A stretch of DNA of 15,654 nucleotides from an uncultured Acidimicrobiaceae bacterium. GTDB lineage: Bacteria; Actinomycetota; Acidimicrobiia; Acidimicrobiales; Ilumatobacteraceae. Positions 1 through 6,443 of this stretch are shown here, piece by piece. How positions within the stretch are numbered: the first letter of the stretch is position 1; every line of letters begins with the position of its first letter. Location: positions 1-15,654 of the forward strand of contig CAIZMV010000112.1 of NCBI GenBank assembly GCA_903934195.1, written 5' to 3'. Both the position numbers and the translations under genes were made by a program. The notes beneath the pieces are model-generated. The model did not search any database, was not told where the DNA came from, and saw nothing but the letters and a program-made list of their open reading frames with translations.

Positions 1-1214
1 GCGCCGGCCTTCAAATATGCAATGGCATCTTTCACTTCGCGACGTTCGTAGAACTTCGTACCGCCAACAACTTTGTACGGAATGCCGGAACGCATCATTG
101 ATTCTTCAATGGCGCGACTTTGCGCGTTGGTGCGATACATGATGGCAATATCGCCCCATGCGCGCTTTTCTTTTGTGTGAATCTCTTGCGCTGTTGAGGA
201 AACCCACGCGGCTTCGTCATATTCGTTTTCTGCAAAGTAGCGGACTATTCGTTCACCATCGCCAGCAGATGTCCACAGATCTTTCGGACGTCTTCCAACA
301 TTCTGCGAGATGACCGCATTGGCGGCAGTAAGAATTGTTTGTGTACTGCGATAGTTCTGCGCGAGCACCACAACTGTTGCTTCGCCGAATGCGCTTTCAA
401 ACTGATCAATGTTGCGCAAGTCGGCACCACGAAACTTGTAAATGCTCTGGTCGCTGTCGCCCACCACACACACGTTGTGATGCAAAGCACCCAACATCAG
501 AACAATGCGGTTCTGTGCTTGGTTCGTGTCCTGATATTCGTCAATGAGAATGTGCTGAAAACGTTCCTGATACTGACGTAACACTTCGGGGTGTGCTTCG
601 AAAAGACGAACAACATTGACTAATAAGTCATCGAAGTCCATTGCTCCGGCACGAATGAGACGCGCTTGGTACTCGCGATAGATCTCGGCATTACGCCGCG
701 CAGAGATATGTTCAGCGGTATCAAAAGCAACAGCCGGTGTAATCAATTCGTTTTTCCACAAACTGATTTTTGATTGGGCCGCGTTGGCCGGAAACTTCTT
801 GGCATCAAGGCCCATGTCGCGAATGACATAACCGACAAGACGCTTTGAATCTTGCGAATCATAAATTGTGAACTGCTTCGGGTAACCAATCAATTCAGCG
901 TGTTGGCGCAACATGCGAACACATGCCTTATGAAATGTGGTGACCCACATTGATCGCGCAGTTGGGCCCACCAAGTCAGCGACGCGGTGTCGCATTTCTT
1001 CAGCAGCTTTATTGGTAAACGTGATGGCCAAAATTGCGTAGGGCGATGTGCCTTGCGAAATCAGCCATGCGATGCGCTGCGTGAGAACACGAGTTTTGCC
1101 AGAGCCAGCACCAGCAACAACAAGCAGTGGGCCACCTGGGTGGTACACAGCCTCTTGTTGGTCAGGGTTCAGCGGCGTGCTGTTACCTGAAGAGCTAAAT
1201 AGTTGATCTGACAT
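1..1214 (-). CDS. pcrA: ATP-dependent DNA helicase PcrA/UvrD, N-terminal part (3' end cut by window edge)
   Basis: This is a superfamily 1A DNA helicase that moves 3' to 5' on DNA and unwinds it for repair and replication-fork maintenance. Translating inward from the ATG at 1212-1214 gives about 404 codons without a stop, so the frame leaves the window and roughly half of a normal ~700-800 aa protein is present. Visible motifs are Walker A (AGAGSGKT, residues 34-41), TFTNKAA (motif Ia, ~65-71), Walker B DEYQDTN (225-231), GDSDQSIYKFRGAD (motif III, 252-265) and NYRST (motif IV, 287-291), then a YRTNAQSR segment. These are diagnostic of the PcrA/UvrD/Rep group; the choice between pcrA and uvrD names is convention. 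The Shine-Dalgarno is weak (GGCGGA a few bases upstream). The gene lies 48 bp downstream of a P450 gene on the same strand and is probably unrelated to it in function. Confidence 0.95.
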   Translation of the reverse strand, partial: MSDQLFSSSGNSTPLNPDQQEAVYHPGGPLLVVAGAGSGKTRVLTQRIAWLISQGTSPYAILAITFTNKAAEEMRHRVADLVGPTARSMWVTTFHKACVRMLRQHAELIGYPKQFTIYDSQDSKRLVGYVIRDMGLDAKKFPANAAQSKISLWKNELITPAVAFDTAEHISARRNAEIYREYQARLIRAGAMDFDDLLVNVVRLFEAHPEVLRQYQERFQHILIDEYQDTNQAQNRIVLMLGALHHNVCVVGDSDQSIYKFRGADLRNIDQFESAFGEATVVVLAQNYRSTQTILTAANAVISQNVGRRPKDLWTSAGDGERIVRYFAENEYDEAAWVSSTAQEIHTKEKRAWGDIAIMYRTNAQSRAIEESMMRSGIPYKVVGGTKFYERREVKDAIAYLKAG

Positions 1215-1262
1215 GGTTCCGCCATCTTACGAGCGGACTGTGTCGGCGCGAAGAATGTGGTG

Positions 1263-2495
1263 TTATGCGCGAGCGTTGACCACGAATGGCAAGGTACGAG
1301 GTCCTCGTACTTGACCCGTGCTCCACGTGACCATTTCGTTTGCATCGACTGAGAAGTCTGGGAAGCGCTGAAGGAACACTTCAACTGCAACATTCATTTC
1401 CAAACGAGCAAGGTTTGAACCAAGGCAACGATGAATACCAAGGCCAAAGGCGGCATGGCGGTTCTCTTCGCGATCGATTACAACTTCATGGGCGTTTGCA
1501 AATTGCTTGTCGTCACGGTTTGCAGCAGGGAAAGGAAGAAGAACCCAGTCTTCTTTCTTCATCTGTACACCGTGGAACTCCATGTCTTCTTTCACAACGC
1601 GTGCCATGGTGACAGGCGCATATGCACGAAGGAATTCTTCAACAGCTGTAGGAATCATGTCTGGGTTTTCTACCAAACGACGACGGTCTACTGAGTTGGT
1701 TGCAAGGTGCCACAACGATGAACCGATACCGCTCCATGTTGTGTCGATGCCAGCAATGAGCAACAGAATGACTGTTCCGACTGCATGCTCAAGCGACAAC
1801 TTCTCACCGAAAATTTCAGCGTTCAACAAGAACGAAATGAGATCTTCGCGAGGGTTCTCCTTGTGGTCATTCACGTGATACGCAAGGTATTCATTGAATT
1901 CCATAAACTTTTGCATGCGCTCTTCTGTGCGCTCTTCACCAATACCGCTAAGTACAAGGTTGACCCAACCGCGGAACCTGTCACCATCTTCAACTGGCAA
2001 ACCAAGCATGCGCGCAATAACCATTACTGGAATGTGCTGTGAGTACTGCAATGCAGCATCGATGTGATCTGCGTCGCCCATGTCATCGATGAGCTTGTTG
2101 CAAATTTCGATGACTTCGTCACGCCAAGGATCAATCATCTTTGGAGAGAACGCGGGAAGCAACAAACGTCGAGCTTCGTTGTGGAATGGAGGGTCAGAAG
2201 AGATCGGCGGTACAGGCCCAATAGGTGCACCGATGCGATCAGGTACTTCACTTGGCTTCAGCTGACCAACAACTGGTCCTTCACTTGAGAAGTGATCTGT
2301 GTCGTACGCAATTGAATGCACCATCTCATGGGTGAGTGGCAACCATGTGCCGCCATAACGCTCTGTGTGAGCAATTGGGCAACCAGAGTTTTTGAGGTCA
2401 TCCCAAATTTTGTGCTGGTTCGCTGCATACGCAGGTGAACCGTGGTCGAAGTCTGTCGCCCAGTCGGTGACGGGGCCGTAAACGGTTTCACTCAT
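1263..2495 (-). CDS. Cytochrome P450, copy 1 of a tandem pair
   Basis: This is a class I bacterial cytochrome P450 of 410 aa, the normal length for a soluble monooxygenase. It inserts one oxygen atom into a hydrophobic substrate using electrons from a ferredoxin. Landmarks are the I-helix oxygen-activation motif AGIDTT (248-253), the K-helix ExxR (E287-R290), and the heme-binding loop FGLGIHRCLG with proximal ligand Cys357. The gene for a 3Fe-4S ferredoxin ends 2 bp upstream, and the ribosome site (GAGGA) lies in the last ferredoxin codons, so the two are translationally coupled and the ATG at 2493-2495 is well supported. It is a clear paralogue of the P450 at 2745-3971, roughly two-thirds identical by eye, with the most divergence around residues 170-215. 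I cannot assign a CYP family or substrate; catabolism of a terpenoid, sterol or alicyclic compound is a guess from context. Confidence 0.95.
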   Translation of the reverse strand: MSETVYGPVTDWATDFDHGSPAYAANQHKIWDDLKNSGCPIAHTERYGGTWLPLTHEMVHSIAYDTDHFSSEGPVVGQLKPSEVPDRIGAPIGPVPPISSDPPFHNEARRLLLPAFSPKMIDPWRDEVIEICNKLIDDMGDADHIDAALQYSQHIPVMVIARMLGLPVEDGDRFRGWVNLVLSGIGEERTEERMQKFMEFNEYLAYHVNDHKENPREDLISFLLNAEIFGEKLSLEHAVGTVILLLIAGIDTTWSGIGSSLWHLATNSVDRRRLVENPDMIPTAVEEFLRAYAPVTMARVVKEDMEFHGVQMKKEDWVLLPFPAANRDDKQFANAHEVVIDREENRHAAFGLGIHRCLGSNLARLEMNVAVEVFLQRFPDFSVDANEMVTWSTGQVRGPRTLPFVVNARA

Positions 2496-2497
2496 GG

Positions 2498-2692
2498 CTA
2501 TTCCTCGATTGAGATTGCAAATTCGGGACAGTTAGCAAGCGCAAGGCGTGCTTTATCTTCCAGGCCGGCAGGAACGACACCGTCATTTAGTTCGAAAGCG
2601 TTGCCGTAGTCATCAACATCGAATAGTTCGGGAGCTAAGGCATAACAACGGTTATGTCCTTGGCATTTGGAGGGGTCTACGTGTACGCGCAT
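2498..2692 (-). CDS. 3Fe-4S ferredoxin paired with P450 copy 1
   Basis: This small soluble ferredoxin of 64 aa should pass single electrons to the adjacent P450. The cluster motif reads C10-QG-H13-NR-C16 ... C55-P. His stands where a 4Fe-4S ferredoxin has its second Cys, so the cluster is expected to be 3Fe-4S. This Cys-X2-His-X2-Cys...Cys-Pro pattern is known for actinobacterial ferredoxins encoded beside P450 genes. The protein is acidic, which suits docking to the basic proximal face of a P450. It is the first gene of a two-gene unit with the P450 2 bp downstream. It differs from the second ferredoxin (3976-4170) at only 11 of 64 positions by hand count. The ATG at 2690-2692 matches the start of the paralogue. 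Confidence 0.95.
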   Translation of the reverse strand: MRVHVDPSKCQGHNRCYALAPELFDVDDYGNAFELNDGVVPAGLEDKARLALANCPEFAISIEE

Positions 2693-2700
2693 CCCTTAAT

Positions 2701-2742
2701 ACTAGGCAGTAAGGCAACCCAAATATCGTGCCGAGCCCTAGT
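2701..2742. other. Inverted repeat between the two ferredoxin-P450 cassettes
   Basis: The 52-bp gap between the two cassettes is bounded by ACTAGG (2701-2706) and its exact reverse complement CCTAGT (2737-2742), with a 30-nt interior. No U-tract follows on the minus strand, so it does not look like an intrinsic terminator. It could be a weak RNA fold, a recombination scar of the duplication, or chance. The gap otherwise shows no clear promoter. Confidence 0.25.
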
Positions 2743-2744
2743 TC

Positions 2745-3971
2745 TTATGATCGGGCAAGAATCCGAAGCGGCAATTTACGCGGCCCTCTGACCTGACCAA
2801 GACTCCACTTCACTTCTTCTTTGGTGTCCTGTTCGAAATCCGGGAACCGCTCGAGGAAGACTTCAACAGCCACATTCAACTCAAGTCGCGCCAGGTTCGA
2901 ACCGATGCAACGGTGAATTCCAAGGCCAAATGCCGTGTGCCGATTGATTTCACGATCAATATCCACTGTGTCAGCGTTCGGAAACTCTTTTTCATCGCGG
3001 TTTGCAGCGGGGAATGGAAGAAGGACCCAATCCTCTTTCTTCATGTGCACACCATGGAACTCCATGTCTTCAGTGACAAGACGCGCCATAGTGACGGGAG
3101 CATACGCACGTAGGAACTCTTCAATTGCCTGGGGAATCATCGATGGATTCTCAACAAGACGACGACGGTCAACTGAATTACTTGCCAAATGCAACAAAGA
3201 AGAGCCGAGTGCACTCCACGTTGTATCGATGCCGGCAATTAAAGCAAGTGCAACAGTTCCAAATACGTGTTCACGCGACAACTTCTCGCCTTCCATCTCA
3301 GCATTCAGCAGATACGAAATGAGATCATCACCTGGATTTTCAATTCGCTGATCAATGTGCTTGTTGATGTAGTCAGCGAGAGCCAACTGATCAATTTCAC
3401 GTTGTTCACGAGATTCACCAACGTCTTCAAGTGCAGAACGAATCCAAACCCGGAATTGATCTGCATCTGCAAGTGGGAACCCCAACAAATGCGCAACAAC
3501 CATGACGGGAATATTCTGCGCGTATTCAACAGCACCATCGACAAATTCTTTGTCTCCCATGTCATCAATAAGTTTGTGGCAGAACTCTCTGATCACACTG
3601 TTCAGAGGATCAATTTTCTTTGGTGCGAATATAGGCAGCAACAAGTGACGTGCTCCGGCATGAAATGGAGGATCACTTGAGATTGGTGGGACTCCGCCAA
3701 CTGGCGCAGGAATCGCATCAGGAATTTCACTTGGCTTCAATTGACCAACAACTGGGCTACGGCTGGAGAAATGTGTGGTGTCGTATGAAATCTCGTGAAC
3801 CATTTCATATGTCAGTGGCAACCACGCACCGCCATAACGATCTGTGTGAGCAATGGGGCAACCAGATGTTTTCAAGTCATCCCAAATTTTATGAATGTTT
3901 TTGTTGTACTCCGGGTCAGCATGATCGAAATCAGTTGCCCAGTTTGTTGCAGGTCCGTATACAGATGTCAT
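2745..3971 (-). CDS. Cytochrome P450, copy 2 of a tandem pair
   Basis: This is a class I cytochrome P450 monooxygenase of 408 aa. It shows the I-helix motif AGIDTT (246-251), ExxR (E285-R288) and the heme loop FGLGIHRCIG with thiolate ligand Cys355. The N-terminal part (WATDFDH, IWDDLK.SGCPIAHT, YGG.WLPLT) and the C-terminal third are almost superimposable on copy 1, so the pair arose by duplication of a whole ferredoxin-P450 unit. Sequence differs most at about residues 169-212, where the F and G helices and their loop would lie in the P450 fold. The two copies differ there by one residue in length. The ferredoxin gene ends 4 bp upstream and its last codons (GAG GAA) supply the ribosome site, fixing the ATG at 3969-3971. 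The subfamily and substrate were not recognised. Confidence 0.95.
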   Translation of the reverse strand: MTSVYGPATNWATDFDHADPEYNKNIHKIWDDLKTSGCPIAHTDRYGGAWLPLTYEMVHEISYDTTHFSSRSPVVGQLKPSEIPDAIPAPVGGVPPISSDPPFHAGARHLLLPIFAPKKIDPLNSVIREFCHKLIDDMGDKEFVDGAVEYAQNIPVMVVAHLLGFPLADADQFRVWIRSALEDVGESREQREIDQLALADYINKHIDQRIENPGDDLISYLLNAEMEGEKLSREHVFGTVALALIAGIDTTWSALGSSLLHLASNSVDRRRLVENPSMIPQAIEEFLRAYAPVTMARLVTEDMEFHGVHMKKEDWVLLPFPAANRDEKEFPNADTVDIDREINRHTAFGLGIHRCIGSNLARLELNVAVEVFLERFPDFEQDTKEEVKWSLGQVRGPRKLPLRILARS

Positions 3972-3975
3972 GTTT

Positions 3976-4170
3976 CTATTCCTCTATTGTTATTGCGAAT
4001 TCAGGGCAGTTGGCTACAGCCAATCGAGCCTTTTCTTCCAGTGCGACCGGCACAGCGCCGTTGTTCAATTCGAAAGCTTGCCCGTAGTCATCAACATCAA
4101 ATATTTCTGGGGCTAATGCATAACAACGGTTATGTCCTTGGCATTTCTTGGCATCAACATGTACTCGCAT
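3976..4170 (-). CDS. 3Fe-4S ferredoxin paired with P450 copy 2
   Basis: This 64-aa ferredoxin has the cluster pattern C10-QG-H13-NR-C16 ... C55-P, indicating a 3Fe-4S centre and a role as electron donor to a P450. It is the promoter-proximal gene of the duplicated minus-strand run. The reading frame stays open upstream to about 4278. I chose the ATG at 4168-4170 because it gives exactly the length and N-terminus (MRVHVD) of the paralogue, whereas a longer start would run into the divergent yaaA gene. No ferredoxin reductase gene is nearby, so a reductase encoded elsewhere must serve it. Confidence 0.93.
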   Translation of the reverse strand: MRVHVDAKKCQGHNRCYALAPEIFDVDDYGQAFELNNGAVPVALEEKARLAVANCPEFAITIEE

Positions 4171-4176
4171 AACTTC

Positions 4177-4195
4177 ATCGTATGCACACCGTGCA
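4177..4195 (-). promoter_or_regulatory. Candidate promoter/operator of the ferredoxin-P450 run
   Basis: The 37-bp gap between divergent ferredoxin 2 and yaaA contains the dyad TGCAC-acc-GTGCA (4183-4195). Directly beside it, reading on the minus strand, is TACGAT (4177-4182), a TAnnnT-type -10 element 6 bp before the ferredoxin ATG. This spacing would give a leaderless or near-leaderless transcript, which is common in actinobacteria. The dyad would sit in the promoter spacer, where a bound repressor would block polymerase. All of this is inferred from a short sequence, and a 5-bp dyad can occur by chance. Confidence 0.3.
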
Positions 4196-4207
4196 AGACT
4201 TGTATAG

Positions 4208-4936
4208 ATGAGTGCGAATGATTTTTTATTACTGCTACCCCCGACAGAAGGTAAAGCATTGGATGGTAAACCAAACATTAGGTGGTCCTATGACGCAGGA
4301 ATTTTTGGTGATGCACTTGCAACGCAACGTGCGCTTGTAGTTGCGCAATTACGAAAAGAAAAAGGTGGCGCACAAAAACTTCTCGGTGTCAGTGGGGCGC
4401 ACCTAACTCGTGCGCAATCTTCCAACATGCAATTAGTTGGTGCACCGTGTCTTCCTGCATGGCAGCGATACACCGGAGTTGTGTGGGATCACTTAGATCT
4501 TGCATCTCTCACAGCAACGCAGCGCAACGCATTCGTAAAACGCATCATTGTTCCGTCTGGGCTGCTTGGTCTTGTCCGTGCAGATGATCAGGTCCCCGAT
4601 TACCGATTGAAAATGGGTGCACGTCTCGCGCCATTTGGCACGATGTCGAAATTCTGGAATGAAGCAATCACTGACGCACTGGTGGCAGTTGCAAAAAAGA
4701 AGGCTGTTGTTGACTTGTTGCCGAATGAACATCGAGCTGCCATCAATTGGAATTCGCTTGACAACGTTGTTCGCGTTGACCTCGTGTCACATTCTGGAGC
4801 CGTGGTCGGTGGCCATAACGCCAAGGCAGCAAAGGGATTACTGGCCCGCCATCTTCTGGTGTCGACCAACGCAGATGTACGACGTACCGTGGCGTCATTC
4901 AAACATCCTGAATATTCAGCAAAGGTATCGACATGA
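4208..4936 (+). CDS. yaaA: Peroxide stress protein YaaA (UPF0246/DUF328)
   Basis: This 242-aa cytoplasmic protein belongs to the YaaA family. In E. coli YaaA lowers intracellular free iron during hydrogen peroxide stress and so protects DNA from Fenton damage; later structural work reports a DNA-binding helix-hairpin-helix fold. The family signature is seen at the N-terminus (LLLLPPTEGKA, residues ~7-17) and in the C-terminal Lys/Arg-rich segment NAKAAKGLLARHLL (~213-226). The length is typical. No Shine-Dalgarno precedes the ATG, which lies 37 bp from the divergent ferredoxin gene. The stop codon overlaps the ATG of the downstream SDR gene (ATGA at 4933-4936), so the two are translationally coupled. 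The divergent P450/ferredoxin genes are a potential source of reactive oxygen and labile iron, but a functional link is only conjecture. Confidence 0.88.
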   Translation: MSANDFLLLLPPTEGKALDGKPNIRWSYDAGIFGDALATQRALVVAQLRKEKGGAQKLLGVSGAHLTRAQSSNMQLVGAPCLPAWQRYTGVVWDHLDLASLTATQRNAFVKRIIVPSGLLGLVRADDQVPDYRLKMGARLAPFGTMSKFWNEAITDALVAVAKKKAVVDLLPNEHRAAINWNSLDNVVRVDLVSHSGAVVGGHNAKAAKGLLARHLLVSTNADVRRTVASFKHPEYSAKVST

Positions 4937-5703
4937 CAGATCTTTTCTCATTAGAGGGCAAGAACGCCATCATCACTGGTGGTAGCCGCGGCCTTGGTCG
5001 CGAGATGGCTTTGGCATTCGCAGAGCGCGGGGCAAACATTGTTATTGCAAGTCGCAAAGTTGAGAACTGTGAGACAGTTGCAAACGAAGTTCGTGCATTG
5101 GGTCGACGTGCACTAGCCATCGGCTATCACGCAGCATCATGGTCTGATGCGGAGATGTTGGCAACAACTGCCATTGCCGAGTTCGGACACATTGACATTC
5201 TTGTTAACAATGCAGGTATGTCACCGTTGTATTCATCGCTTGTGGAAGTCACAGAAGATTTGTACGACAAAGTTCTCGGCGTGAACCTAAAGGGGCCATT
5301 CCGTTTATCCGCACTCATTGGCACCCACATGACTACAAAGAATGCAGATGGCACCGTACGTGGTGGTTCCATTATCAATGTCTCTTCTATTGCAAGCCAA
5401 CGACCATCGCCTAATGAAGTGATCTATGGGGCTGCAAAGGCTGCTGTAAACAACTTGACCATGGGGCTTGCACGCACCTATGCACCGCACGTGCGTGTGA
5501 ACTGCATTGTTCCTGGGCCATTCTTAACGGATATCTCAAAGGCATGGGATATGGAACGTTTCAACAAGGCCGCCAAAACCGGTTACATGTTGCAGCGTGG
5601 TGGAGAACCACGTGAAATTGTTGGCGCTGCCCTGTACTTGGCTAGTGACGCAAGTAGCTACACAACAGGAACCTTGCTTCCCGTTGACGGTGGCCCGCAA
5701 TAA
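4933..5703 (+). CDS. Short-chain dehydrogenase/reductase (classical SDR, FabG-like)
   Basis: This is a 256-aa NAD(P)-dependent oxidoreductase with a Rossmann fold, interconverting an alcohol and a ketone. Visible are the dinucleotide loop TGGSRGLG (15-22), NNAG (92-95), catalytic Asn118, Ser152 and Tyr165-x3-Lys169 (YGAAK), and a C-terminal PVDGG motif typical of classical SDRs. The Ser-Tyr spacing of 13 is normal. A basic residue in the glycine motif (Arg19) and Arg41 after the second strand hint at NADP(H), but this is weak. The ATG overlaps the yaaA stop, and AAAGG about 7 nt upstream serves as ribosome site. The exact substrate cannot be read from the sequence; nearby P450s make an alcohol or ketone produced by hydroxylation a reasonable guess. 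Confidence 0.93.
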   Translation: MTDLFSLEGKNAIITGGSRGLGREMALAFAERGANIVIASRKVENCETVANEVRALGRRALAIGYHAASWSDAEMLATTAIAEFGHIDILVNNAGMSPLYSSLVEVTEDLYDKVLGVNLKGPFRLSALIGTHMTTKNADGTVRGGSIINVSSIASQRPSPNEVIYGAAKAAVNNLTMGLARTYAPHVRVNCIVPGPFLTDISKAWDMERFNKAAKTGYMLQRGGEPREIVGAALYLASDASSYTTGTLLPVDGGPQ

Positions 5704-6441
5704 CTACTTCAGTTTTTCGCTGAAGAATGCAAGCACTCGTTGCACGCTGTCTTCATCGCGCTGTTCTGTAAGAACACTGTGGTCTTTCGGCGACTGTGAC
5801 GGAATCTCAACTGCGATGAAGGCATCGCCAATGAGTTTGCGCAATGAAGCGAACCTGTCGCCCACCAATTTGTCTTGCGTGAATCGCAACCCAAGCACTT
5901 GGCAACCCTCTGCTGCACGCTGTGTAATAACTGCTGCATCATCAGGTGACAAGTTGAGATCTGCACCACGAGCTTTACCAACAGCAAAAGGCAAAGACGG
6001 CTGTGACAGTACTGGGGCAACCATAATGTCGTCCACCATCATGCCGAGTGCGAAGCCACCCGAGAAACACATACCAACTGCGCCAACACCTTTGCCGCCA
6101 ATTTCATTGTGAAGCGCCCGCGCTAACGCACGTAACCACGAAATAACTGGTGAAGTTTTTTGTAAGGCCAAGGTAGTGAACTCTTTAGAAATGCACACTT
6201 TCAACATTGACGACGCCAGGTATTTTCCCTCTACCTTGCGGCCTGGAGTTCCTACTAAATCAGGCATGACAACTGTGAACCCAGCATTCACTACATCGTT
6301 AGCGAAATGCTCGACTGCTGGGGTGATGCCTGGAATTTCGTGAACAACAATGACAACTGGACCAGTCCCCTTGCGGTACGTATCACGTGTCAACGATGCA
6401 GAGGTGAAAGAACCCTTTATCCAACCTTCTAAAGCAGCCAT
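5704..6441 (-). CDS. Dienelactone hydrolase family protein
   Basis: This 245-aa alpha/beta hydrolase belongs to the dienelactone hydrolase (DLH) family, cytosolic enzymes that open lactone or ester bonds. A complete Cys-type triad can be placed: nucleophile Cys125 in GMCFSGG, Asp190 in FTQDKLV and His221 in KDHSV. Glu35 in HEIPGI matches the position that primes the nucleophile in DLH. The start follows the phosphotransferase stop by 2 bp, with AGGGA in the last codons of that gene as ribosome site, so the two form an operon. The stop (TAG) abuts the stop of the convergent SDR gene with no base between. DLH homologues act on many substrates, so the classical chlorocatechol pathway is not implied. 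Confidence 0.92.
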   Translation of the reverse strand: MAALEGWIKGSFTSASLTRDTYRKGTGPVVIVVHEIPGITPAVEHFANDVVNAGFTVVMPDLVGTPGRKVEGKYLASSMLKVCISKEFTTLALQKTSPVISWLRALARALHNEIGGKGVGAVGMCFSGGFALGMMVDDIMVAPVLSQPSLPFAVGKARGADLNLSPDDAAVITQRAAEGCQVLGLRFTQDKLVGDRFASLRKLIGDAFIAVEIPSQSPKDHSVLTEQRDEDSVQRVLAFFSEKLK

Positions 6442-6443
6442 GT

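Noticed and set aside
1218..1237. TCCGC/GCGGA inverted repeat as a terminator between P450 copy 1 and pcrA
   Set aside because: The stem is 5 bp with a 10-nt loop and is followed by the pcrA start, not a U-tract.
1340..2288. Several plus-strand open frames opposite P450 copy 1, up to 123 codons
   Set aside because: They are antisense shadows of a strongly supported P450 gene and show no domain or credible start context. Similar shadows opposite P450 copy 2, guaA and the RCC1 gene were dropped for the same reason.
3976..4278. A 100-aa reading of ferredoxin 2 with a longer N-terminus
   Set aside because: It would overlap the start of the divergent yaaA gene by about 70 bp, and the extra residues have no counterpart in the paralogous ferredoxin, which starts at the same MRVHVD.
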